64,000 nucleotides of DNA from Psychroserpens ponticola (GTDB taxonomy: Bacteria; Bacteroidota; Bacteroidia; Flavobacteriales; Flavobacteriaceae). Below, one piece after another: positions 28,601 through 36,567 of this stretch. Positions within the stretch are counted from its first letter, which is position 1. Each line of letters begins with the position of its first letter. Made by a program: the position numbers and the translations under genes. Under the pieces are notes generated by a model. That model made no database searches, was not told the origin of the DNA, and saw nothing but the letters and a program-made list of their open reading frames with translations. The DNA lies in the NCBI RefSeq assembly GCF_023556315.2, contig NZ_CP116221.1:2119001-2183000 (forward strand). Direction: 5' to 3'.

Positions 28601-31600
28601 CCTCACAGATCTTGAATGTTTTGGTACTGAATCTTTTGAATTGGAAGTCGGCTCTTTACCGCTTTACAATGAACCTGTAGATGTTTTTGTTTGCGATGAT
28701 ATAAGCAACAACGGTATTGAAGACTTTGACTTAAGTGAAAAGCTTGTTGAAATAGCGTTAAGTATTCCTGAAACGCTTAGTATTTCATTCCACAATAGTT
28801 ATTATGAAGCAGATTATGACTTAAATGAGCTTCCGTTGAATTATACAAATGTTACCAATCCTCAACAAATATTTGTAAGAATTGAAAATGGAACCTACTG
28901 CCATGCTATTGTAGATTTTAATATTAATATTATTCAAGTTCCTGAAGTAAGTCCTGCTCCTGACCTCATCGCTTGTGACGTAGATTATGATGGCTCTGTC
29001 GTTTTTAATTTAACTGATGTGGAAGTAGATATTCTAGATGTACGTCAAGATAATATAGAAATCTCATATCACGAATCTCTAACAGGTGCTGAGTCTGACA
29101 CTGAAGTAATTATAAATACTCAAAATTATTCAAATACATCAAACCCTCAAACGGTATATGTAAAAATAAACAATACCATTTCAGATTGCTATGCTGTTTT
29201 ACCAATTAATTTAATTGTAAATCTTCCGCCTTCAGTCAATGATTTTCTATCACATAACATTTGTGAAAATACAAACAATAGTTTTGACTTAAATACTATA
29301 AATAACATCGTAACTAACGATTTAACTAATATTATTATTAGCTACCATAGCTCACAAACTGATGCTAACAACAATCTAAATCCGTTACCAACAAACTACA
29401 CTTACACGACCAATAATGACACTATTTATATACGCTTAGAGCATGCAATTACTGGTTGCTGGACAACATATAATTTCAATTTAATTGTCAATCCTCTACC
29501 TATTGCTAATGTTCCAACAACATTTTTAGCTTGTGATGATATTTCAAATAATGCCATTGAAACCATTGACTTAACACTTCAAAATGCTCAAGTTTTAGGT
29601 GCTCAAAGTGATATGCTCTTTACAGTCTCTTATCACATAGATGAAACTTCAGCCAATTCAAACACAAATGTTTTACCTAGTAGTTATGGTGCTTCTAATG
29701 GACAAACAATATATGTTAGAATTGAAAATAACAGCACAGGTTGTTATAGTACAACGCTTTTTGATGTTTTGATTTATGAACATCCACAACCTGCTCAACC
29801 TATTGTTTTATGTGATGCAGACTATGATGGCTTTACGACTTTCGATATAACACAAGCAGAATCTGATTTATATCCAATTTTACCATCTTACATTACAATT
29901 TCATATTTTGAATCTGAAACTGATTTAGAGTCTGGTACAAATGCTATTGTAAGTCCGTCAAACTATACCAATACTACAAATCCACAAACAATTTTTATTA
30001 AGGCTTATAATACTTTAGCAGATTGTTATGCTTCTGTTCCTTTAGAATTAATGATTAATTTACCTCCACAAATTAATGAATTTGTAACCCATGAAATCTG
30101 TGATAATGCAACGAGTAGTTTCAACTTAAATGAGATAGAAAATGTTATTGTTAATGATAACACTGATGTATTATTTAGCTATTATCAAACGCTTGCAGAG
30201 GCGCAAATTAGTTCAAACCCTTTAAACACGGATTACACCTATTCTACAATTAGTGACACTATTTTTGTTCGTGTAGAATTTGGATCAACAAGTTGTTTCT
30301 ATATTTACCCTTTTGATCTTATAATCAACCCTCTTCCTGTAGCAAATCAACCTTCAGATTTACAAACCTGCGATGATGACTCTAATGATGGTATTGGAGA
30401 ATTTAACTTGTTCTCTGTTAACAGTACTGTTTTAGGCTCTCAAGATGCTAACGCATTTACAGTAGCCTATTTCTCAACCATAGCAGATGCTAACGATGAC
30501 ACAAACCCTCTAACATTCAATTACATAGGGCAAAATGGTGAAACTGTTTTTGTGAGAATAGAAAACAACACTACTGGATGCTATAGCTTGACTCAGTTTA
30601 ATTTAATTGTCAATGAGCATCCAAATGTGCCTTCGCTAATTGTCAACTGTGACACAGACTATGATAGCAATACTCCTTTTGATTTAACTCAAGCTGAATC
30701 CGAACTTTTCAACAGTGTAAATCCTGATAATAGCATCACTTATTTTGAATCTATAGATGACCTTCAAAATGATGTGAATCAAATTATAAATCCTACAAAT
30801 TACATCAATAGCTCTAGTCCGCAAACTGTGTTCATTAAAGTGTTTAATACAGTTGCTAACTGCTTTACTTTTGTTCCTCTTGAATTAGATGTCAATTTGC
30901 CTCCTGCAATTGATCCTTTAGACGAGTTTGAACTCTGTGAGAATGAAAATGGAAGAGCAACGTTATCTGAAATCAATTCGCCATTGCTAATACAAACAGC
31001 AAATGTTATCGTCGTTTATTATCCAACCGAACAAGATGCCATAAATCAAACTAACGCTTTAGACTATGACTATGAATACCAATCAAATAGTGATTTTATT
31101 TTTGCGCGTGTCGAATTTTCAACAACGCATTGTTACCATATTCATGAGTTTAATTTAATTGTAAATCCGAGTCCAATTGCAAATACACCAAATGACCTAG
31201 TAGAATGTGATGATGATTATGATGGCTTGTATTACTTTGATTTAGCATTACAAAACCCAACTGTTTTAAACGGACAAAATCCGAATAACTTTAGTGTTAC
31301 CTATTACAATGATTTAATTGCTGCGGAAGAAGGTATCAATAGTATTGGTGAAATATATGAATCGCAAAATGCTGAAACAATATTTGTTCGTGTCGAAAAC
31401 AACACAACGGGTTGCTATAATATGACGTCTTTTGAAATCATTATTAATCCGAAACCAATTCTTGATATTGGCTCTCAGGTAATTTGTTTAGAAGATTTGC
31501 CATTAATAGTTAGTGCCAATACAAATCAAGTTGGAGACACCTATCTTTGGTCTACCAATCAAACATCACCAGATATTGAAATCACAACTATTGGAACTTA

Positions 31601-32144
31601 CTCTGTTACTGTAACATCTTCTGAAGGATGTGAATCTACTGAATTCTTTACCGTTACCGAATCTGAAGCAGCAAACATTGTCGTTACAGAAAATATTGAT
31701 TTTTCAGATCCAAATAATGTAGTAATTACAGTAAGTGGTATTGGAAATTACATGTACCAATTAGATGATGAGGATCCACAATTATCGAATGTATTTGAAA
31801 ATGTAAGTTTAGGTTTTCATACACTTACCATAATTGATTTAAATGGTTGTGCTTCTATTATTAAAGAAATAGTAGTTATTGATGCTCCTAAATTTATGAC
31901 TCCTAATGGTGATGGTCATTTTGACACATGGCATATTACTGGTGTTGAAACGCTATCTGGTACAATCATCTATATATTTGATCGCTTTGGTAAACTAATT
32001 ACGACTCTCACTGCCAATTCAACTGGATGGAATGGTTTTTATAATGGTAAATTAATGCCAGCTTCAGATTACTGGTATTTAGCTAAAGTGAGAAAAGGTG
32101 ACATCGCTTTTGAAGTGAAAGGACATTTTTCATTACGACTATAG
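25641..32144 (+). CDS. Choice-of-anchor L repeat adhesin, T9SS type B (paralogue 3, 17 repeats)
   Basis: A 2167-residue protein, the largest in the window. ATG 25641 gives a standard signal peptide (MKISFILYVLFYFFSINIVNG then QQ); ATG 25605 would add 12 residues. After the choice-of-anchor L domain (QNGIILSTG, LLASEEYN, CQYSDGFAFLIK) and an Ig-like domain come 17 Cys-Asp repeats: seven unique ones, three A-B-C cassettes and a terminal repeat. The C-terminal Ig-like and type B domains are nearly the same as in paralogue 2 (PKFMTPNGDG, FDRFGKLI, GWNGFYNG, SDYWY, final LRL). Probably a long, disulfide- and perhaps Ca2+-stabilised surface fibre. Confidence 0.92.
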   Translation: MKISFILYVLFYFFSINIVNGQQISTDSSEALEALIQANLGQGCVDISNISSNINGEINGISSYGSFDRDNSGFPFQNGIILSTGNIDSAGNSVITDPLNDGEDNWLTDSDLENALGITQTINATSIEFDFISVANQIQFNYLLASEEYNTNFPCQYSDGFAFLIKETGTSNPYSNIALIPGTAIPVNTNTIHDEIVGFCPAENQSFFEGYNIGDTNYNGRTTVLTATATIVPNVQYHIKLVIADQTDENYDSAVFIEGNSFNASVDLGPDIVTCGDSVLLNADIENNLASYEWFQNGTPISGATATTYEATSSGTYKVEITIQLNNTECVIEDDIEITLNTEQNSGVISDYLLCDDISNDGIETFDLSTKDYEVLISVPPSNYNITYHPTVADAQNGTNALPNIYQNTSNPQTIYIRIEDMDNGCLAFSTFNIIVNQVPDVIDPADVVVCDDTVSDGFTLIDLNPTSLEVTNGNPNLYVSYHYTQQDANSGANPVYSPYSNINSTETLFIRVYDATTGCVNTTSVNITVIDNPPVTQDDLWINACEQDFDGFADFDLTTVVASALQGLTGVTISFHENEADALTGNNPIADPENYQNVIPGLQIVYIRVVDDVTGCTSIVPIELHANIIQTGFSSNTFSVCDDVSEDGIEDFDLNEIETSLVNGYDEFTITFYETLNDQNNDTNPLDSNVPYTVSTNPAVIYATIVSDICTEYIEINLVIQPPIDIQGLGTVDYCDDDTDGFTTVFLDSFNAYVATGVNGANVRYFLTEQEAIDNEIVLAPYYYNSVNPFTIYVRVTNSQTGCFDIAPLEINVTSAPTVLQPSDIIVCDDDQDGISTVDLETRIPEIVTNTTGLNITFYNDYWNAYDAINVISDPESYTTATQYMYARVEDDNTGCFSLVGFYVYINTLPAFIPISNFENCEADGNQIADFFFYLKDTEILNGQPGKQVLYFETAQDAIDRINIIDKYSAYQNLSSPQTIHIRVENLTDLECFGTESFELEVGSLPLYNEPVDVFVCDDISNNGIEDFDLSEKLVEIALSIPETLSISFHNSYYEADYDLNELPLNYTNVTNPQQIFVRIENGTYCHAIVDFNINIIQVPEVSPAPDLIACDVDYDGSVVFNLTDVEVDILDVRQDNIEISYHESLTGAESDTEVIINTQNYSNTSNPQTVYVKINNTISDCYAVLPINLIVNLPPSVNDFLSHNICENTNNSFDLNTINNIVTNDLTNIIISYHSSQTDANNNLNPLPTNYTYTTNNDTIYIRLEHAITGCWTTYNFNLIVNPLPIANVPTTFLACDDISNNAIETIDLTLQNAQVLGAQSDMLFTVSYHIDETSANSNTNVLPSSYGASNGQTIYVRIENNSTGCYSTTLFDVLIYEHPQPAQPIVLCDADYDGFTTFDITQAESDLYPILPSYITISYFESETDLESGTNAIVSPSNYTNTTNPQTIFIKAYNTLADCYASVPLELMINLPPQINEFVTHEICDNATSSFNLNEIENVIVNDNTDVLFSYYQTLAEAQISSNPLNTDYTYSTISDTIFVRVEFGSTSCFYIYPFDLIINPLPVANQPSDLQTCDDDSNDGIGEFNLFSVNSTVLGSQDANAFTVAYFSTIADANDDTNPLTFNYIGQNGETVFVRIENNTTGCYSLTQFNLIVNEHPNVPSLIVNCDTDYDSNTPFDLTQAESELFNSVNPDNSITYFESIDDLQNDVNQIINPTNYINSSSPQTVFIKVFNTVANCFTFVPLELDVNLPPAIDPLDEFELCENENGRATLSEINSPLLIQTANVIVVYYPTEQDAINQTNALDYDYEYQSNSDFIFARVEFSTTHCYHIHEFNLIVNPSPIANTPNDLVECDDDYDGLYYFDLALQNPTVLNGQNPNNFSVTYYNDLIAAEEGINSIGEIYESQNAETIFVRVENNTTGCYNMTSFEIIINPKPILDIGSQVICLEDLPLIVSANTNQVGDTYLWSTNQTSPDIEITTIGTYSVTVTSSEGCESTEFFTVTESEAANIVVTENIDFSDPNNVVITVSGIGNYMYQLDDEDPQLSNVFENVSLGFHTLTIIDLNGCASIIKEIVVIDAPKFMTPNGDGHFDTWHITGVETLSGTIIYIFDRFGKLITTLTANSTGWNGFYNGKLMPASDYWYLAKVRKGDIAFEVKGHFSLRL
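28692..29531 (+). repeat. A-B-C cassette 1 of paralogue 3
   Basis: 840 bp between the Cys codons of VCDDISNNGIEDF and ACDDISNNAIETI. It encodes A, B (ACDVDYDGSVVF) and C (ICENTNNSFDL) with NLPPSV before C. Its C repeat ends CWTTYNF, unlike the other cassettes. Confidence 0.8.
29532..30368 (+). repeat. A-B-C cassette 2 of paralogue 3
   Basis: 837 bp between ACDDISNNAIETI and TCDDDSNDGIGEF. It encodes A, B (LCDADYDGFTTF) and C (ICDNATSSFNL) with NLPPQI before C. The C repeat (FSYYQTL ... FYIYPF) matches cassette 1 of paralogue 2 best. Confidence 0.8.
30369..31205 (+). repeat. A-B-C cassette 3 of paralogue 3
   Basis: 837 bp between TCDDDSNDGIGEF and the terminal repeat ECDDDYDGLYYF. It encodes A, B (NCDTDYDSNTPF) and C (LCENENGRATL) with NLPPAI before C. 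It matches cassette 2 of paralogue 2, including the phrase 'AIDPLDEFELC'. Confidence 0.8.
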
Positions 32145-32198
32145 TAAATTCTAACTTCATATTAACAATATTTTAGTTATTTAAACCTTGACTATCCG

Positions 32199-32206
32199 TA
32201 TCTTTG
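32199..32206 (+). promoter_or_regulatory. TAnnTTTG promoter box
   Basis: TATCTTTG is a perfect -7 box. It overlaps the in-frame TTG at 32204, ruling that out as a start and supporting ATG 32225, 19 bases downstream of the box. Confidence 0.55.
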
Positions 32207-32224
32207 CTAGCGGAAAAATTGCAG

Positions 32225-34555
32225 ATGAAACGTTTAATTTTACTTACTTGTTTACTAGTAAGTTTGACTATTCTTGGACAAAATATTCAAGTTGATAGTC
32301 AGACCTTCACTCCGCAACAACTTATTGAAGATATCCTTATTGATAGTGATTGTATTGAAAACGTCATTGTAACAAATGTCGTTGGTGGTAATTTCAATAA
32401 TACAGACCAGAGCTATGGCTATTTTGACGCAACTGGAACTACTTTTCCATTTCAAAGTGGTGTTGTGCTTAGTACTGGTAGATTATCTAACGTTCCTGGA
32501 CCAAATGCAACGTTAAGTGACGACAATGCTCCTGATTGGAATGGTGATACAGACCTAGAAAACAGTCTTAACGAATCTAATACCATAAATGCAACTATTC
32601 TTGAATTCGACTTCACCTCTATCGCATCACAAGTCAGTTTTAGGTATTTATTTGCTTCCGAAGAATACCAAGAAGGCAATTCAAACACGTGTCATTACTC
32701 AGATCTATTCGGTTTTCTTATTCGACCAATCGGTGAGCAACAGTATTCAAATATCGCTTTAGTTCCAAATACGCAAACACCTGTAAAAGTAACCACAGTA
32801 CATTCCGGAATTCCTAATAGTTGCGACGCTATTAATGAATTCTATTTTGAAAGCTGGAATGGTAATAATGTGCCAATAAATTTTAACGGACAAACAAAGG
32901 TACTTACAGCTACTGCTGATGTAATTCCAAATCAAACGTATCATGTTAAACTTGTTATTGCAGACGATCATAATTACAGATATGATTCTGCTGTATTCTT
33001 TGAGGCTGGGAGTTTTCAGCTATCAACAAATTTAGGTCCTAACCGATTGCTATCAACTCAAAATGCACTTTGTGGAAATGAGACTTTAGAATTGGACGCT
33101 TCTCAAATAAATAGTAATAGTTTTAAATGGTTTAAAGATGGTGTTGAATTAATTACTGAAACAAACGCAACTTACACAGTTACAGAAGCTGGAACCTATA
33201 ATGTTGAAATCACCTTAGACAATACCTGCGTTTCATATGGAGATATTGTAATTGAATATGCCAATAATCCTATAGTATTTGATTCCGTTTTAATAGAATG
33301 TGATCAAGATCAAGATGGAATAACATTGTATAATCTTTATGATGCTGAAGGTGATATTACTAATAATGATAATTCAATTTTTCTTGTCAATTTTTACTTA
33401 TCTGAAAATGATGCACTTCAAAACACAAATGCGATTATAAATCCCACTAATTTTGAAAACTCCATTCCTTTTCAAACAGTATATGCTCGAGTTCAAAATT
33501 TTTATGGGTGTTTTGAAATTGCCGAATTAGAGCTTCAAATTTCAAATAATATCTTAAACATCCCAACACTTGAAGCATGTGATGGTGATGATATTGATGG
33601 ATTTGCAACTTTCGATTTAAATCAGATTATTGATAACATTCAAAATCAAATTCCTGTTGGCGCAAATGTTACCTTTTATGAAACTGAAAATGATGCCTTT
33701 CAAGAAACGAATACTTTAGGCGCAATTTATCAAAATATAACACCTGATAATCAAACCATTTTTGTAAAAGTGACAAATAATAATCAGTGTTTTTCAATAA
33801 CATCTGCAGAGCTTAACGTTTTATATACTCCTGTGCTTTTAGATGATGAACAATTTATTTATTGCTTAAATTCATTTCCAGAAACCATCACTTTGTTAGG
33901 AGGTGTACTCAATGATTCTCCTAGCAACTATTATTATGAATGGCTCCTAAACGGCACAACAACTTCAGTAAACACATCGTTTAATGAGATTAATGAACCT
34001 GGCATTTACACAGTAATAGTTACAGATCCAAACGGTTGTTCTTCAAGCAGAACTTTAACAGTGAACCCTTCAAATATTGCTACTATCGAAAATATAATCA
34101 TTCAAGAAGGCACAAGTAATAATACTATTGCTATCGAAGTTACTGGTGAAGGTGTCTACGAATATGCATTAGATATATTTGGTGTGATTTTTCAAGAGAA
34201 TAATGTGTTTTACAACGTTCCTCCAGGTATACATACTGTTTATGTAAGAGATCTAAATGGTTGCGGTTTCATTGAACAAACTGTTTCAGTTTTAGGATTC
34301 CCTAAATTCTTTACACCAAATGGAGATAATGTTCATGAAAGATGGCATATATATGGTATTAGCGAAGATTTCAACCAAGGCATTGATGTGAAAATTTTTA
34401 ATCGCTACGGAAAATTAATAACACAACTCAACCATTTAAGTCCTGGTTGGGATGGCACACTTAATGGACAAACATTACCAAGTTCAGACTATTGGTTTAT
34501 CGCAACGCTTATTAATGGAAAGACATTTACTGGTCATTTCACGCTAAAACGTTAA
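32225..34555 (+). CDS. Choice-of-anchor L surface protein, T9SS type B (short form, 2 repeats)
   Basis: A 776-residue protein with signal peptide MKRLILLTCLLVSLTILG. Its choice-of-anchor L domain (QSGVVLSTG, LFASEEYQ, CHYSDLFGFLI, YDSAVFFEAG) is more divergent than in the three paralogues. It is followed by an Ig-like domain, two Cys-Asp repeats (ECDQDQDGITLYNL, ACDGDDIDGFATFDL), a YCLNSFPETI Ig-like domain and the type B domain (FPKFFTPNGD, FNRYGKLI, GWDGTLNG, SDYWF). The second half is closest to the C-terminus of the 9071 protein, so the gene is a mosaic of the two kinds found in this cluster. Surface or secreted. Confidence 0.9.
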   Translation: MKRLILLTCLLVSLTILGQNIQVDSQTFTPQQLIEDILIDSDCIENVIVTNVVGGNFNNTDQSYGYFDATGTTFPFQSGVVLSTGRLSNVPGPNATLSDDNAPDWNGDTDLENSLNESNTINATILEFDFTSIASQVSFRYLFASEEYQEGNSNTCHYSDLFGFLIRPIGEQQYSNIALVPNTQTPVKVTTVHSGIPNSCDAINEFYFESWNGNNVPINFNGQTKVLTATADVIPNQTYHVKLVIADDHNYRYDSAVFFEAGSFQLSTNLGPNRLLSTQNALCGNETLELDASQINSNSFKWFKDGVELITETNATYTVTEAGTYNVEITLDNTCVSYGDIVIEYANNPIVFDSVLIECDQDQDGITLYNLYDAEGDITNNDNSIFLVNFYLSENDALQNTNAIINPTNFENSIPFQTVYARVQNFYGCFEIAELELQISNNILNIPTLEACDGDDIDGFATFDLNQIIDNIQNQIPVGANVTFYETENDAFQETNTLGAIYQNITPDNQTIFVKVTNNNQCFSITSAELNVLYTPVLLDDEQFIYCLNSFPETITLLGGVLNDSPSNYYYEWLLNGTTTSVNTSFNEINEPGIYTVIVTDPNGCSSSRTLTVNPSNIATIENIIIQEGTSNNTIAIEVTGEGVYEYALDIFGVIFQENNVFYNVPPGIHTVYVRDLNGCGFIEQTVSVLGFPKFFTPNGDNVHERWHIYGISEDFNQGIDVKIFNRYGKLITQLNHLSPGWDGTLNGQTLPSSDYWFIATLINGKTFTGHFTLKR

Positions 34556-34595
34556 TTTTCTCAAAAGCTAAAGCTACAAATCCCTTAGCATTTTC

Positions 34596-34603
34596 TATAT
34601 TTG
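34596..34603 (+). promoter_or_regulatory. TAnnTTTG promoter box for the BatA-like gene
   Basis: TATATTTG is a perfect -7 box 38 bases before the ATG at 34642. It marks the start of a new unit after the surface-protein cluster. No -33 TTTG is evident. Confidence 0.5.
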
Positions 34604-34641
34604 AGCATTAACTAATTATATAAAAAAATCACAACTTAGGA

Positions 34642-36567
34642 ATGCAGTTTAAACATCCAGAAATTCTCTACGCTTTACTTCTGCTTATCATTCCTATTAT
34701 TATTCATTTATTTCAACTTCGTAAGTTTCAAAAAGTAGCGTTTACTAATGTTCAGTTTTTAAAAGAATTAAGCATACAAACACGTAAAAGTTCACAGTTA
34801 AAAAAATGGCTAACCCTATTAACAAGAATGCTGCTGCTTGCTTGTGCTATTATTGCTTTTGCTCAACCTTACATGTCTAATTCTGAAAGCTTTAATACTA
34901 AAAGTGAAACTGTTATTTATCTAGACAATTCCTTTAGTATGCAAGCGCAAGGGATTAATGGGACTTTATTAAACTCTGCAATTCAAGATATTATTGAAAG
35001 TATTGATGAAAACGAACCAATTTCGGTATTTACTAATAATGCAAACTTTTACAACACGAGTATTAAAGCAATTAAAAATGATTTAATACAACTAAAGCAT
35101 TCTCCAAGTCAACTAGGATACGACGCAGCTATTTTAAAAGGTAAAAATGTCTTTTCAAAAGATGAAAGTTCTATTAAAAACTTAGTCTTAATTTCAGATT
35201 TTCAGCAAAAAATGGACATCCTTTCTATTGCAAAGGACAGTATAACAAATATAAAATTGGTTCAGTTAAAACCAGCTAGTGTTTCAAATATCACAATAGA
35301 TAGTTTATTTATTTCAAAATCTACAGTTGAAAACTTAGAATTAACTGTTAAGTTTAAAAACCAAGGAGAACCTATTGAAACCTTGCCTGTATCCTTATTT
35401 AATGACGATAAACTTATTGCTAAAAGTGCTGTTGATATTGTAAGTGAATCAAGCACTATTTTTACGATTCCAACCAATACTGTTTTTAATGGAAAAATAA
35501 CGATTGAAGATACCAATCTTCAATATGATAACGAATTGTACTTCAACATTGACAAACAAGAAGCTATAAAAGTTATTGCAATTAATGAAGCTGATGACAG
35601 CTACTTAAAAAAGATATATACCAATGATGAATTTGATTTCATTTCAACACCATTTAATGCTTTAAATTACAATCTTCTTGACGACCAGAATCTAATCGTT
35701 TTAAATGAATTAAAAGAGGTTCCACCATCATTAATCACAGCCTTAAAAGCATTTACAGATAATGGTGGAATTATATTAACAATCCCATCAAACAACATCA
35801 GACTAAACACTTATAATCAATTATTTACGAACTATAATTTATCAAGATTTGACTCTATTCATTCTCAAGAAAAAAGGGTAACAACAATACATTTTTCACA
35901 TCCATTATTGACTAATGTTTTTGACAAACAAATTAGAAATTTTCAGTACCCAAAAGTAAATTCATATTACAGTAACACTTCAGACAAAGGAACATCAATA
36001 TTGAGCTACGAAGATGGCTCTTCATTTTTATCACAATCCGAAAATGCATATCGTTTTTCAGCAGCATTAAATACAAACAATTCTAATTTTAAAAATTCAC
36101 CTTTAATTGTTCCTGTACTTTACAATATTGGAAAACAAAGCTTGAAAGTCTCTCAATTATACTACACTATAGGTGAAGAAAACAATATAGATATACCAAC
36201 AAAACTTCAGCAAGATGATATTCTAACTTTAGTTAATGGCGAAAACTCAGCAATTCCACTACAACAGACTTATACAAATAAAGTTGCTTTAAAGACTAGT
36301 GATTATCCTAATTCATCAGGAATTATTGCTGTTCAGAACAACGAAACCTTTTTGAAAAATTTAAGTTTTAATTTTAATAGAAACGAAAGTAATCTTTCCT
36401 ACTTTGATTTAACTAATACAGAAAACGCAACAGTCAGTGAATCGGTTACATCAACGATAAATGATATAAAAAGTGCAACTAATGTTAACGAGCTATGGAA
36501 ATGGTTTGTTATTTTTGCACTAGCTTTTATAATTATTGAAATGCTCATCTTAAAATTCTTGAAATGA
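34642..36567 (+). CDS. BatA domain-containing VWA-like membrane protein
   Basis: A 641-residue membrane protein. Residues 1-80 match the BatA (aerotolerance N-terminal) domain: 'MQFKHPEILYALLLLIIPIIIHLFQLRKFQKVAFTN' with two membrane helices (about 8-25 and 58-77). A von Willebrand A-like domain follows, with the metal site Asp-x-Ser-x-Ser visible in YLDNSFSM at about residue 94. The last 20 residues are a third helix. It shares a 4-base ATGA overlap with the dihydroorotase-like gene. The family is linked to stress tolerance in Bacteroides and Francisella; the role here is inferred. Confidence 0.85.
   Translation: MQFKHPEILYALLLLIIPIIIHLFQLRKFQKVAFTNVQFLKELSIQTRKSSQLKKWLTLLTRMLLLACAIIAFAQPYMSNSESFNTKSETVIYLDNSFSMQAQGINGTLLNSAIQDIIESIDENEPISVFTNNANFYNTSIKAIKNDLIQLKHSPSQLGYDAAILKGKNVFSKDESSIKNLVLISDFQQKMDILSIAKDSITNIKLVQLKPASVSNITIDSLFISKSTVENLELTVKFKNQGEPIETLPVSLFNDDKLIAKSAVDIVSESSTIFTIPTNTVFNGKITIEDTNLQYDNELYFNIDKQEAIKVIAINEADDSYLKKIYTNDEFDFISTPFNALNYNLLDDQNLIVLNELKEVPPSLITALKAFTDNGGIILTIPSNNIRLNTYNQLFTNYNLSRFDSIHSQEKRVTTIHFSHPLLTNVFDKQIRNFQYPKVNSYYSNTSDKGTSILSYEDGSSFLSQSENAYRFSAALNTNNSNFKNSPLIVPVLYNIGKQSLKVSQLYYTIGEENNIDIPTKLQQDDILTLVNGENSAIPLQQTYTNKVALKTSDYPNSSGIIAVQNNETFLKNLSFNFNRNESNLSYFDLTNTENATVSESVTSTINDIKSATNVNELWKWFVIFALAFIIIEMLILKFLK

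Noticed and set aside
14803-32144. CRISPR array or short tandem DNA repeats
   Set aside because: The repeats are about 270 bp each, diverged at DNA level and clearly coding; there are no short palindromic repeats with equal spacers.
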